Shown: one piece after another, positions 25,998-34,465 of the stretch
Layout of the letters: each line of letters begins with the position of its first letter
Position numbering within the stretch: the first letter of the stretch is position 1
Assembly (NCBI GenBank): GCA_947626985.1
Contig: CANQUG010000011.1
Location: forward strand, 1 to 64,000
DNA from: an uncultured Lachnospiraceae bacterium
GTDB lineage: Bacteria > Bacillota > Clostridia > Lachnospirales > Lachnospiraceae
Direction of reading: 5' to 3'
Length of the DNA: 64,000 nt
Notes under the pieces: generated by a model
What the model saw: only the letters and a program-made list of their open reading frames with translations
Told to the model about the DNA's origin: nothing
Databases searched by the model: none
Made by a program: the position numbers and the translations under genes

Positions 25998-26231
25998 ATG
26001 GGATTTCGTCTGCTGAGGAGAAAAGGAGACGCGCAGGGGGAGAAAAAAGAGTTCGACAGGGAGAGACAGAAGCCGGTGATCCGCTGCAGCATCTGTACGG
26101 GTGAGCAGGTGGCGGGCTTTAAGGATATTCATACGGGAAAATTCGAGGAAGTGATGCTGATCCGGGATGATCAGGATCTGTCGCATTTCAAATCCATGTA
26201 CGGCGTGGAGGAGGTTGTCCGGGAATACTGA
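25998..26231 (+). CDS. Small conserved-looking protein downstream of sigF
   Basis: 77 residues with a basic N-terminus (MGFRLLRRKGDAQGEKKEF) and a compact C-terminal part containing IRCSICTGEQVAGFKDIHTG. The C-x2-C pair is single, so metal binding would need a partner. ATG 25998 follows GAGAGGGAAGGAAGCC. It lies 119 bp after sigF in the same direction, possibly in the operon, and the terminator at 26310 follows. Not recognised; function unknown. Confidence 0.6.
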   Translation: MGFRLLRRKGDAQGEKKEFDRERQKPVIRCSICTGEQVAGFKDIHTGKFEEVMLIRDDQDLSHFKSMYGVEEVVREY

Positions 26232-26309
26232 ACTTCCCTGCCCCGGCTTTATGCTTTCACTGCCGCGTCCGCGATAGAGGCCGTCCGGGAATACTGAACT
26301 GCTCTGCCT

Positions 26310-26351
26310 CGGGGAAGGAGCCTCACCGGGGCTCCTTCCCCGGGGCTTTTT
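26310..26351 (+). terminator. Terminator after the spoIIA region
   Basis: CGGGGAAGGAGCC pairs with GGCTCCTTCCCCG, followed by GGGCTTTTTC. The stem overlaps the last codons of the convergent spoVAA gene. Confidence 0.75.
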
Positions 26352-26958
26352 CGGGTCTGCGGCTGATGTCCTCGATGATGGCCGCGTTCACGCTGTCCTC
26401 GTACTGGCGCATCTGTATCTGCATGGGCGTGGGATCGGAGGAGAGCTTCTTTCTTCCGAAATGATTGAAGAAGAACAGCACTCCCAGTCCCAGGCCCGCA
26501 GAGTAGGAGATCTCCAGGGCGGTAAAACCGGAGGACGCCTGTCCTGTCACCTGACGGTAAATCTGTCCGAAGAGCCTGCCGGTGTCCGCGTCGTTATTGA
26601 AGGTCATGATGGAGAAGGCCGCCCCGAAAAAGCTGCACAGGCACACGAAGGACACCTTCAGCCATCTCAGGAGCCTGCCCGGAGCGGTTTCCCCGGTGTA
26701 GGTGATAATAAAATCAGGTTCGCCGACGGGAGAGATGTCCAGCTCAGGCTCCTTTTTCTGAATCAATTTTACCAGATCCATGACGGACATGACGTAGCGG
26801 CCGTATTCCCGGGGATTCAGATCCGCCACGGGCATGACCCGCAGTCTGTTAAGGATGCCTGTGCTGGTGCAGGCAAGCTCCGCCACGTCCTGGAGATACA
26901 CATGAGGATTGTGTACCTCCGCATTTTTATCTATCTGCAAATACAGTGTATCGCTCAC
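26323..26958 (-). CDS. spoVAA: Stage V sporulation protein AA
   Basis: 211 residues. N-terminal soluble domain (~1-95), then two membrane segments near 100-120 and 150-172. Recall of Bacillus SpoVAA gives a good match in order and spacing: VMDLVKLIQKKEPELDISPVG, SIMTFNNDADTGRLFGQIYR, SAGLGLGVLFFFNHFGRKKL and SDPTPMQIQM. SpoVA proteins form the spore inner-membrane channel for dipicolinic acid. It is the last gene of the AC-AD-AE-AA run, 33 bp after spoVAE, whereas in Bacillus AA is first. Weak ribosome binding site. Confidence 0.88.
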   Translation of the reverse strand: MSDTLYLQIDKNAEVHNPHVYLQDVAELACTSTGILNRLRVMPVADLNPREYGRYVMSVMDLVKLIQKKEPELDISPVGEPDFIITYTGETAPGRLLRWLKVSFVCLCSFFGAAFSIMTFNNDADTGRLFGQIYRQVTGQASSGFTALEISYSAGLGLGVLFFFNHFGRKKLSSDPTPMQIQMRQYEDSVNAAIIEDISRRPEKAPGKEPR

Positions 26959-26991
26959 TTCTTTATCGTCCTTTCCATCTTCCGGTTTTTG

Positions 26992-27348
26992 TCATCCCTT
27001 CATTTTCGGCCTGCAGATCAGGCTGGCCAGATAAGAAAAGATCAGCGCGGCGGAGACGCCCGCGGCGCAGGCGGTGAAGCCGCCGGTAAAAAGTCCCATG
27101 AGGCCGTCCTGATCGACGGCCTTCTGCATTCCTTTCCACAGGACCTGGCCGAAGCCCAGAAGGGGAACCGTGGCTCCGGCCCCCGCATAGTCCGTGAAGG
27201 GCTGGTACAGGCCCGCGGCGCTTAGAAGGACGCCGGAGCATACCAGAATCACCATGACTCTGCCCGGCATCAGTTTCGTTTTATCCAGTAAGATCTGAAC
27301 GAGAGCGCAGATGGCGCCGCCCACCCAGAAAGCATTGAAATAGTCCAT
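26992..27348 (-). CDS. spoVAE: Stage V sporulation protein AE
   Basis: 118 residues, about four membrane segments; MDYFNAFWVGGAICALVQ at the start and the GAGATVPLLGFGQVLWKG block resemble SpoVAC/SpoVAEb. The frame is open much further upstream across spoVAD, but ATG 27348 has GATAAGGAGGAAAAC directly before it and starts the conserved part. It lies 47 bp after spoVAD. Part of the Ca-DPA channel. Confidence 0.9.
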   Translation of the reverse strand: MDYFNAFWVGGAICALVQILLDKTKLMPGRVMVILVCSGVLLSAAGLYQPFTDYAGAGATVPLLGFGQVLWKGMQKAVDQDGLMGLFTGGFTACAAGVSAALIFSYLASLICRPKMKG

Positions 27349-27395
27349 GTTTTCCTCCTTATCCGGCTGTCCGGAATCTGCCTGTTCTGTCCCTT

Positions 27396-28469
27396 TTACT
27401 GTACTTCCACATGCTCGATCACCACTCCGTGGGCGATTCCGGGGACGGACTCCCCCTCGTTGAAGCTTACTTTGGACAGAAGCGCTCCCGTAGGGACGAA
27501 AAGGATCCGCTTCCATTTTCCGGAGACCACCTTGGGCAGAAGATATCCTGCCAGAACCGTGGCCGAGCATCCGCAGCCGCTTCCCCCGGAATGGGTATCC
27601 TGGGTGCTGTTGGTGAAGATCAGCAGACCGCAGTCCTCGTGGATTCCGGAGATATCCAGTCCTTTTTCCGCGAGAAGATCCAGCAGGATTCTTTTGCCCA
27701 CGGCTCCCAGATCCCCTGTAATCACAGCGTCGTAGTCCGAGGGAGAGCGTCCGAAATCGGTAAGATTCTGATAAATGGTATCGCAGGCTGCCGGGGCCAT
27801 GCACCCGCCCATATTCAGGGAATCCTTCAGGCCGTAATCGACGATCCTTCCGGTGGTGATTCCTGTGATGGCCGCGCACCCTCTGCCCTCCCGGAGCGGC
27901 GCGGAGCAGCCGGGAATCTCCGGACCGGGAGGCGTACAGCCCAGAACGCAGGCTCCTCCTCCGGTGACGGTCCAGGTGGAGGAAAGGGGACGCTGGCCGG
28001 CGTACCCCAGAGGGAAGCGGAATTCCTTTTCCGCACTGGCAAAATGGCTGGAGGTGACGCACAGAACGTGCTCGCCCCCTCCGGCGGTGATGGCCATGGC
28101 CCCCAGGGACAGGGCCTCTCCCATGGTGGAGCAGGCTCCGTACAGTCCGTAAAAGGGAATTCCCATCTCCCCCACTCCGAAGGAGGAGGCCATGGACTGG
28201 GCCAGAAGATCTCCGGCAAAAAGCATCCGGATATCCCGGGGCTGCAGTCCGGCTTTTCCCACGGCCAAGGAGGCCGCTTCCTTCTGAATGGCGCTCTCGG
28301 CCGCTTCCCAGGTATCGCAGCCGAACATGGGATCCTCGCTGATCATATCGAAGACGTCTCCCAGGGGGCCTTCCCCCTCCTTGCTTCCCACGATGGAAGC
28401 GGCGCTTTTTATGAAGACCGGATCAGGAAAGGCAATGCTTGCGCTTCCTGCGGTTATCAGTTTTTTCAT
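27396..28469 (-). CDS. spoVAD: Stage V sporulation protein AD
   Basis: 357 residues with a thiolase-like fold (YGACSTMGEAL, AGGGEHVLCVTSSHFASAE, TGDLGAVGKRILLDL). SpoVAD is the soluble, membrane-associated SpoVA subunit that binds dipicolinic acid. Its ATG overlaps the spoVAC stop by four bases (ATGA). It carries NSTQDTHSGGSGCGCSA near the C-terminus, as in the family. Confidence 0.93.
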   Translation of the reverse strand: MKKLITAGSASIAFPDPVFIKSAASIVGSKEGEGPLGDVFDMISEDPMFGCDTWEAAESAIQKEAASLAVGKAGLQPRDIRMLFAGDLLAQSMASSFGVGEMGIPFYGLYGACSTMGEALSLGAMAITAGGGEHVLCVTSSHFASAEKEFRFPLGYAGQRPLSSTWTVTGGGACVLGCTPPGPEIPGCSAPLREGRGCAAITGITTGRIVDYGLKDSLNMGGCMAPAACDTIYQNLTDFGRSPSDYDAVITGDLGAVGKRILLDLLAEKGLDISGIHEDCGLLIFTNSTQDTHSGGSGCGCSATVLAGYLLPKVVSGKWKRILFVPTGALLSKVSFNEGESVPGIAHGVVIEHVEVQ

Positions 28470-28936
28470 CCCGTCACCCCCACCGCTTTAAGAATATAGT
28501 ACAAAAGACCCAGAACCCAGGAACTGAGGATACCGTAGAGGATCACCGGCCCCGCGATGGTGAAGATCTTGCATCCTATGCCGAAGATCTGTCCCTCCGC
28601 CCGGAATTCGATGGCGGAAGCCGCCACGGAATTGGCGAATCCGGTGATGGGGACCAGAGCTCCGGCGCCGCCGAACTTTCCGATCTTCGGGTAGAGGTTC
28701 AGTCCGGTGAGAATGACGCTGAGAAGGATCAGGATCAGGGAGCACCAGTTGCCCGCCGCCTGTTTATCCAGTCCCTGCCTGCCGGCGAAATTCAGAATGA
28801 CCTGTCCCAGGGTGCAGAACGCTCCTCCCACCAGGAACGCCCGGAACATATTCAGGGCCAGGCTGTGGGTGGGAGTGATCTCTTTTACATATTTTTCGTA
28901 TTGCTTCTGTTTTTCAAGCTGCGCTTCTGTTGCCAT
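28466..28936 (-). CDS. spoVAC: Stage V sporulation protein AC
   Basis: 156 residues: a charged N-terminus (KQYEKYVKEITPTHSLALN) and four membrane segments with the SpoVAC block GKFGGAGALVPITGFANSVA. SpoVAC is a mechanosensitive-like channel of the spore inner membrane, used for DPA movement. First gene of the AC-AD-AE-AA group; a forespore-type promoter is predicted 80-110 bp upstream. Confidence 0.93.
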   Translation of the reverse strand: MATEAQLEKQKQYEKYVKEITPTHSLALNMFRAFLVGGAFCTLGQVILNFAGRQGLDKQAAGNWCSLILILLSVILTGLNLYPKIGKFGGAGALVPITGFANSVAASAIEFRAEGQIFGIGCKIFTIAGPVILYGILSSWVLGLLYYILKAVGVTG

Positions 28937-29015
28937 AGTACCTTCCTTTCCGACATTATTTCCGGCCGTCCGGCTCTTTTAGGCCCCGCAGCCGGCGAAA
29001 TTGGCTGTCTGTTCC

Positions 29016-29044
29016 TAGTGTGGGAAAAAAGCGGAGGAATATAC
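29016..29044 (-). promoter_or_regulatory. Candidate sigma G/F promoter for spoVAC-AD-AE-AA
   Basis: On the minus strand GTATA (complement of 29040-29044), 17 bp, CACACTA (complement of 29016-29022). This fits the forespore pattern GHATR-N17/18-CATHHTA with one -10 mismatch, and sigma G control is established for Bacillus spoVA. Confidence 0.55.
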
Positions 29045-29053
29045 TTCCTTTTT

Positions 29054-29082
29054 TTGACTTTTTTTTCTTTTCTATATATAAT
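29054..29082 (+). promoter_or_regulatory. Sigma-A promoter of the AraC-family gene
   Basis: TTGACT (29054-29059), 17 bp, TATAAT (29077-29082). It lies back to back with the forespore promoter, only ~10 bp apart. Confidence 0.8.
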
Positions 29083-29161
29083 GGGAAGGACAGTAGGACA
29101 CCGGTATGTCATTGTACTTTTTTCAGATGGCTGCGCATACCGGGAAGGGAAGGGGACATCA

Positions 29162-30163
29162 ATGAGTGAATTTTGGTTTGGAAAAAGCGTAGACCTGCTG
29201 GGAAATGCCTCCGCGGTCCCGGGCGTGGAGATATGGCGTATGAAACTGGAAATGAAGGAGTTCGGCCGGGAGGGCTGCAGACTGAATGAGGGCGTGTATT
29301 TTCTCTGCGTGCAGAAGGGAACCCTCATCTGCCAGGTGAATCAGGACAGGATCACTCTCAGAGAGGAGGAAGGAATTTTCATCAACAGAGGCGCGGCGTG
29401 GCGCCTGACGGGAAGCGGAAGGAACGGAAGCGCCTATATGGTGCTGAAGGTGGAGCAGGACGGCGGGGAGGAAGACCTTTCCGGAGAGAAAGCTTACATG
29501 GAGCCGGTGGCCAACGCCGCTGACTTTCCCTATCTGAAGCTGGACAGGGAGAAGGAGACCCACGCCGGAATCCTGGACGCTCTCTGGGCGGCAGGAAAGA
29601 GCGCAGAGCAGGAGATTCCCTGCAGTTCGCTGGATGTGAGAGGCCATCTGTATCTGGCATGGAGCGGACTCTGCCGGGAATATCTGCTTCTTCGGCCGGT
29701 TCTGAAAAAGTCCGTTCACCGGGAAGCATCCAGACTGAAAGAAATATTGTGTTATCTTCATGAGCATTACCGTGAAAAAGTCACCCTCAGGGAAATTTCC
29801 GCCAACTGCGGGATCAGCGCCGGAGAGTGCTGCCGCTTTTTTAAGCGCCATATGGAGCAGACGCCCTTTGAGTATCTGCAGGTGTACCGGATTCAGCAGA
29901 GTATGCCGGAGCTCCTGGAGAAGGCCGGGAGCATCGGGGAGATCTCCAGGCGCCATGGCTTCAACGGCTCCAGCTACTACGCGGAAATGTTCAAAAAAGA
30001 GATGGGCTGCGCCCCCGGAGATTACCGGAAGTGGTATCTGGCCAGGAATCCGGGGGAGTGTCCGCTGAATTATCCGGGAGAAGCCTTTCTGGACAAAAAG
30101 GAGGAGACGCCCCCCGCGCGGCGTCCCCGGCGGGAGGATTCCATGCCCGCTCATCTTTTGTAG
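29162..30163 (+). CDS. AraC-family transcriptional regulator
   Basis: 333 residues. The N-terminal half looks like a cupin-type sensor (GTLICQVNQDRITLREEEGIFINRG), and the AraC double helix-turn-helix covers ~190-300 (EHYREKVTLREISANCGISA, GSIGEISRRHGFNGSSYYAE, FKKEMGCAPGDYRKWY). The tail of ~35 residues is Pro/Arg-rich. ATG 29162 follows GGAAGGGAAGGGGACATCA and a good sigma-A promoter; frame openings upstream overlap spoVAC and its promoter and are rejected. It sits inside the split spoVA set, transcribed oppositely; target genes unknown. Confidence 0.88.
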   Translation: MSEFWFGKSVDLLGNASAVPGVEIWRMKLEMKEFGREGCRLNEGVYFLCVQKGTLICQVNQDRITLREEEGIFINRGAAWRLTGSGRNGSAYMVLKVEQDGGEEDLSGEKAYMEPVANAADFPYLKLDREKETHAGILDALWAAGKSAEQEIPCSSLDVRGHLYLAWSGLCREYLLLRPVLKKSVHREASRLKEILCYLHEHYREKVTLREISANCGISAGECCRFFKRHMEQTPFEYLQVYRIQQSMPELLEKAGSIGEISRRHGFNGSSYYAEMFKKEMGCAPGDYRKWYLARNPGECPLNYPGEAFLDKKEETPPARRPRREDSMPAHLL

Positions 30164-30173
30164 TTCTTTTCTG

Positions 30174-30590
30174 TTACTTCCAGTTCTGGAAATAATACAG
30201 CAGGGAGCCGGTCACTTTTCCCAGCGCCAGGGAGAGAATCATCAGGGGGATTCCCCCGGCAAGGCGGATGCGTCTGGCGAAGATGGGGATGATATCCGCC
30301 ACTTCGGCCAGCGCCAGGATCCACCCTCCCAGAAAGATACCGGAAAACAGTCCGCAAAGAATGAGCCCGGCGGTTCCTGAGGGGACGGGAATCCGGAATA
30401 AAACGAAAAGATTTCCCAGAACGGTTCCCAGCATGGTCATATCCTCATATAACAGAATATGATCGGCTGTGTGAGTGATACCCGCGTAACGGGGAACGAT
30501 GGAGAGGCCGATCAGAAGGCCCGCGGTGCCTCCCGCCGCAACGGCGCCGGCGCAGAGGCCGATGAAGGTCAGAAAAATCTGCTGCCACAT
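30174..30590 (-). CDS. spoVAB: Stage V sporulation protein AB
   Basis: 138 residues, four to five membrane segments. SIVPRYAGITHT near the N-terminus and GIFLGGWILALAEVADIIPIF with FARRIRL match my recollection of SpoVAB (Bacillus length 141). ATG 30590 follows AAAAGGAGGATGTACC. It is convergent with the AraC gene, ending 10 bp from its stop with no visible terminator, and is thereby cut off from the rest of the spoVA genes. Confidence 0.78.
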   Translation of the reverse strand: MWQQIFLTFIGLCAGAVAAGGTAGLLIGLSIVPRYAGITHTADHILLYEDMTMLGTVLGNLFVLFRIPVPSGTAGLILCGLFSGIFLGGWILALAEVADIIPIFARRIRLAGGIPLMILSLALGKVTGSLLYYFQNWK

Positions 30591-30802
30591 GGTACATCCT
30601 CCTTTTCACAGAAAATATTGAAAATGCAATGATCCGGCGGGCGGATCATAAGATATGGTAAGGATAAAAACGGTTCCGGCTGCGGGGCGTCCGCCGGGCG
30701 GCATATGCCCGTAAAAAGCTCTGCCCGCGCCGGTATATGCGCCGTATTAGTATCCGGAATATGGTGCGGATTATGTGTAATTCTAAAAAAAGAATGAAAA
30801 AC

Positions 30803-30831
30803 TGTACATTTGCAGGGACAGATAGTATAAT
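30803..30831 (+). promoter_or_regulatory. Candidate sigma-A promoter for tcdA-murB-rapZ-whiA-crh
   Basis: TGTACA, 17 bp, TATAAT (30826-30831), ending 33 bp before the tcdA start. Confidence 0.6.
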
Positions 30832-30864
30832 AGGTTTCGTAAAAAAACATCAGGAGGTTTGCAT

Positions 30865-31620
30865 ATGCCGGATGCATATACCCGTATGGAAATCCTGCTG
30901 GGACGGGCAGGAGTGAATAGGCTCAGCGCAGCGAAAATTGCCGTGTTCGGCTTGGGCGGAGTGGGTTCCTGCGTCGTGGAGGCCCTGGCCCGGTGCGGGG
31001 TGGGGTGCCTGACTCTGGTGGACCACGGTTCCGTTTTTATTACCAATATTAACCGGCAGCTGTTTGCGCTGCGGTCCACTCTGGGCAAGAGCAAGGTCCA
31101 GGCTGCCAAGGAGAGGGTGCGGGATATTGACGAGGATATTCTGGTGCATACGTATGAAACCTTTTATAATAAGGAGACGGAGAGCATGTTCGATCTGAGC
31201 TCCTTCGATTATGTGGTGGACGCCATGGACACCGTCGCCTCCAAGCTGCTTCTGATCGAAAAGGCCAAGGCCTGCGGCACGCCGGTGATCTCCTGTATGG
31301 AGACCGTGAACAAGCTGGATCCGTCCAAGTTCGAGATCACAGATATTTCCAAGACCATGGTCTGCCCCATGGCCAGAGAAATGCGTCTGGAGCTGCGCAA
31401 GCGGGGCATAAAAAAGGTGAAGGTTCTCTATTCCAGAGAACGTCTGCCGAGAGGCGCCGCTGAGAAGGAGAAGGAAGACGGCTCCGGGAGGCCGGGCGGA
31501 GGAAGCATTTCCTTCGTCTCGGGAACGGCGGGATTTCTCATCGCGGGGGAAGTGGTGAGGGAGCTGCTGGCTGAAAATACGAAGGGCAAAAAGGCGGAAG
31601 GGGCCTTAAAGAGGATCTGA
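30865..31620 (+). CDS. tcdA: tRNA threonylcarbamoyladenosine dehydratase
   Basis: 251 residues, ThiF/E1-like fold with the nucleotide-binding FGLGGVGSCVVEALAR, the acidic VDHGSVFITNINRQ strand, DYVVDAMDTVASK, and SGTAGFLIAGEVV at the C-terminus, as in TcdA (CsdL/YgdL). It uses ATP to cyclise t6A37 of ANN-decoding tRNAs to ct6A. ATG 30865 lies 7 nt after AGGAGG. About 15 residues near 192-210 (GAAEKEKEDGSGRPGGG) are a low-complexity linker. Confidence 0.9.
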   Translation: MPDAYTRMEILLGRAGVNRLSAAKIAVFGLGGVGSCVVEALARCGVGCLTLVDHGSVFITNINRQLFALRSTLGKSKVQAAKERVRDIDEDILVHTYETFYNKETESMFDLSSFDYVVDAMDTVASKLLLIEKAKACGTPVISCMETVNKLDPSKFEITDISKTMVCPMAREMRLELRKRGIKKVKVLYSRERLPRGAAEKEKEDGSGRPGGGSISFVSGTAGFLIAGEVVRELLAENTKGKKAEGALKRI

Positions 31621-31651
31621 AAAATTTATAGAAAGTTTGAGGACGGAGTAT

Positions 31652-32563
31652 TTGGATCAGAAAATCAGAGGGATATTTTGTGATTTATTGGGAGAAGAGA
31701 AGGTTCTTACAGAGGAGCCCATGAGCCGGCACACCACCTTCCGGATCGGCGGGCCGGCGGATTATTTCCTGATACCGGATACCTGGGAGGAGATCCGGGC
31801 AATATTGAAGATCTGCGATGCCCAGGGAATTCCTTTCTTTATTCTGGGAAACGGAAGCAATCTTCTGGTGAGCGACCGGGGATTTTCCGGCGCAGTGATT
31901 CAGCTTTACCGCAATATGGGAGAGCTCCGGGTGGAGGGGACGAGGATCACGGCCTCCTGCGGGGCTCTTCTGTCTGCCATTTCGGCGGCGGCCAGGAACG
32001 CCTCTCTCACCGGTCTGGAATTTGCGGGAGGAATCCCGGGAACACTGGGAGGTGCCGTGGTGATGAACGCGGGCGCCTACGGAGGAGAGATGAAGGATGT
32101 TCTCACCCGGGTGAAGGTGATGACCCGGGAGGGAGAGATTCTGGATCTTCCCGCCTGCGATCTGGAGATGGGCTATCGCACCAGCATCATAAAAAAAGCG
32201 GGATACCTGGTTCTGGAGGCGGAGATGGAACTGAAGGAAGGGGACCCTGAGGAGATACGCAGGGTCATGAAGGACCTGATGGAGCAGCGGAGCAGCAAGC
32301 AGCCTCTGGAATATCCCAGCGCGGGCAGTACTTTTAAGCGTCCCGAGGGTTATTTCGCAGGGAAGCTGATCATGGACTGCGGGCTGAGAGGGCATCGGGT
32401 GGGAGGAGCCCAGGTGTCCGAGAAGCACTGCGGCTTTGTCATCAATACCGGAGACGCTACGGCGGAGGACGTCCGGAGGCTGATGGAATACGTATCGGAG
32501 CGGGTTCAGAAGGAATTCGGAGTGAGCCTGGAGCCGGAGATAAAGTTTCTGGGAGAATTTTAG
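31652..32563 (+). CDS. murB: UDP-N-acetylenolpyruvoylglucosamine reductase
   Basis: 303 residues from a TTG start. Features: the FAD-binding TTFRIGGPADYFL and LGNGSNLLVSDRGF, GGIPGTLGGAVVMNAGAYGG, the YRTSIIK tyrosine/arginine region, catalytic serine in SAGSTFKRPEGYFAGKLI, and the final glutamate in SLEPEIKFLGEF. This is a MurB of the type with the serine-loop, reducing the enolpyruvyl group during peptidoglycan precursor synthesis. No ATG is available; TTG 31652 has GAGGACGGAG 6-7 nt before it, and TTG 31637 is the alternative. Rare start codons often lower expression. Confidence 0.92.
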   Translation: MDQKIRGIFCDLLGEEKVLTEEPMSRHTTFRIGGPADYFLIPDTWEEIRAILKICDAQGIPFFILGNGSNLLVSDRGFSGAVIQLYRNMGELRVEGTRITASCGALLSAISAAARNASLTGLEFAGGIPGTLGGAVVMNAGAYGGEMKDVLTRVKVMTREGEILDLPACDLEMGYRTSIIKKAGYLVLEAEMELKEGDPEEIRRVMKDLMEQRSSKQPLEYPSAGSTFKRPEGYFAGKLIMDCGLRGHRVGGAQVSEKHCGFVINTGDATAEDVRRLMEYVSERVQKEFGVSLEPEIKFLGEF

Positions 32564-32573
32564 CGGGGGAAAC

Positions 32574-33446
32574 ATGAGACTGGTGATTGTGACGGGAGTG
32601 TCCGGAGCGGGAAAAAGCACCGCCTTAAAGGTACTGGAGGACGCTCAGTATTTTTGCGTGGATAATCTGCCCATTCCTCTTGTGGAAAAATTTACGGCCC
32701 TGATGTCGGAGATTCAGGAGGAAGTAAGGCAGGCGGCCATAGGAATCGACGCCCGCAGCGGAAAGTCCCTCCATGAGCTGGAGGCTGTCCTGGACAGAAT
32801 CAGGGCGTCGGGGAATTCCTGCGAGGTTCTGTTCCTGGACGCGGAGGATTCCGTTCTGGTGAAACGCTACAAGGAGACCAGGAGGAGCCATCCTCTGGCG
32901 GTTTCCGGGAGAGTGGAGGAAGGGATCCTTCTGGAACGGAAGAAGCTGGAATCCCTGAGGGCCGGAGCGGATTATATCATCGATACCACCCACCTTCTGA
33001 CCAGAGAGCTGAAGGAGGAAGTGGAGCGGATTTTTGTAAATAACGGAGAGTTCCATAATCTGGTGGTTTCCGTGCTGTCCTTCGGTTTCAAGTACGGGAT
33101 TCCCGCGGATGCGGATCTGGTCTTTGACGTGCGCTTTCTGCCCAATCCCTACTACGTGGATCACCTGAGGCTTCTGACCGGACTGGACGACGAGGTGTAC
33201 CGGTATGTGATGGAAAGCAGCGCGGCGGAAGAGTTCGGGGAGAAGCTGGTGGACATGGTCCAGTTCCTCATTCCCCATTATGTAAAAGAAGGGAAGACAA
33301 GCCTGGTGATCGCCATAGGCTGCACCGGAGGGAAGCACCGCTCCGTGACGCTGGCCAGAGTCCTGTATGACCGCCTGAAGCACACCAGGGCCTATGCCCT
33401 TCGGCTGGAACACAGGGATGTGGGGAAGGACGCCGCCAGAAAATAG
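32574..33446 (+). CDS. rapZ: RapZ/YvcJ nucleotide-binding protein
   Basis: 290 residues: Walker A in VTGVSGAGKST (residues ~6-16), FCVDNLPIPL, VLFLDAEDSVLVKRYKETRR, the C-terminal SFGFKYGIPADADLVFDVRF and AIGCTGGKHRSV. This is the RapZ (YvcJ) family, a UDP-GlcNAc/NTP-sensing protein that in E. coli regulates a small RNA for glmS and in Bacillus affects competence. It lies 10 bp after murB and 17 bp before whiA. Confidence 0.94.
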   Translation: MRLVIVTGVSGAGKSTALKVLEDAQYFCVDNLPIPLVEKFTALMSEIQEEVRQAAIGIDARSGKSLHELEAVLDRIRASGNSCEVLFLDAEDSVLVKRYKETRRSHPLAVSGRVEEGILLERKKLESLRAGADYIIDTTHLLTRELKEEVERIFVNNGEFHNLVVSVLSFGFKYGIPADADLVFDVRFLPNPYYVDHLRLLTGLDDEVYRYVMESSAAEEFGEKLVDMVQFLIPHYVKEGKTSLVIAIGCTGGKHRSVTLARVLYDRLKHTRAYALRLEHRDVGKDAARK

Positions 33447-33463
33447 AGAATCGAGGTTGGGAA

Positions 33464-34465
33464 ATGTCTTTTTCAGGGATGGTGAAAGAAGAACTTTCCA
33501 GGCGGATCAGCACGGCCCGCCACTGCAGAATCGCGGAGACGGCGGCTCTGCTCAGCGCCTGGGGGAGGCTGGATGAGAGCGGCCGGCTGTATTTTCAGAT
33601 GGAAAATGACGCTGTCGTGAGAAAATACTTTACAATGCTGAGAAAAACCTTTAATATAGATAAGGAAATATTCGTCCGGGAGAATGGCTCTCAGAAAAAA
33701 GGGAAGGTTTACTGCGTGGAACTTACGGAACCGGAGCAGGTTCTCATGGTTCTTCAGAGTACCCGCCTTTCTTCGGAGGCTCCTTCGGAAGGCGGAACGC
33801 CGGGGGAGGGAGATGGCGCCGGAGCTTCTCACGGAAGAGGAGGAAGCCCGCTGATATGCCGTAATGCGCTGATCACGCAGCAGAGCTGCTGCAAAAGGGC
33901 ATTTATCCGCGGAGCGTTCCTGGCGGCCGGCTCCATAAGCGACCCGAGAAAGAGCTACCATTTTGAGATCGTCTGCCAGGAGGAAGAAAAAGCAGAACAG
34001 TTACAGGAGATGATTCGCAGTTTTTCCATCGATGCCAAGATCGTGCGGCGCAAAAAGTCATATGTGGTCTATGTGAAGGAGGGCGCTCAGATCGTGGATA
34101 TGCTGGCCGTTATGGAGGCGAATGTGGCGCTGATGGACCTGGAAAATATCCGGATTTTCAAGGAGATGCGCAATTCTGTGAATCGTCAGGTGAACTGTGA
34201 GACTGCGAATATCAATAAGACGGTGAATGCGGCAGTGAAGCAGGCGCAGGATATCCAGTATATTGAGGAGACTGTGGGACTGGATCATCTCAGCGATGCT
34301 TTGTCACAGATGGCCCGGCTGAGGCTGCAGTATCCGGAGGCTACACTAAAAGAATTAGGAATGATGTTGAACCCGCAGGTGGGCAAATCCGGCGTAAACC
34401 ACCGATTAAGGAAGCTGAGTGGTATCGCAGAGGGATTGCGGGCAGGCAAGGAGGAGTTATTATGA
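33464..34465 (+). CDS. whiA: Sporulation/cell-division regulator WhiA
   Basis: 333 residues: N-terminal WhiA domain, a LAGLIDADG-like domain (FIRGAFLAAGSISDP, YHFEIVCQEEEKAEQL) and a C-terminal helix-turn-helix (YPEATLKELGMMLNP, SGVNHRLRKLSGIAE). The homing-endonuclease fold lacks nuclease function in this family. A low-complexity insert of ~25 residues (SSEAPSEGGTPGEGDGAG) separates the first two domains and is not typical. In Bacillus the order is yvcJ-yvcK-whiA-crh; here yvcK (glmR) is absent between rapZ and whiA. Confidence 0.93.
   Translation: MSFSGMVKEELSRRISTARHCRIAETAALLSAWGRLDESGRLYFQMENDAVVRKYFTMLRKTFNIDKEIFVRENGSQKKGKVYCVELTEPEQVLMVLQSTRLSSEAPSEGGTPGEGDGAGASHGRGGSPLICRNALITQQSCCKRAFIRGAFLAAGSISDPRKSYHFEIVCQEEEKAEQLQEMIRSFSIDAKIVRRKKSYVVYVKEGAQIVDMLAVMEANVALMDLENIRIFKEMRNSVNRQVNCETANINKTVNAAVKQAQDIQYIEETVGLDHLSDALSQMARLRLQYPEATLKELGMMLNPQVGKSGVNHRLRKLSGIAEGLRAGKEELL

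Noticed and set aside
27349-28062. Extended spoVAE reading frame overlapping spoVAD
   Set aside because: The upstream part is out of frame with SpoVAD, not SpoVA-like, and a good ribosome binding site precedes ATG 27348.
28439-29161. N-terminal extension of the AraC regulator
   Set aside because: It would overlap spoVAC and both promoters; the sigma-A promoter at 29054-29082 places the start at 29162.
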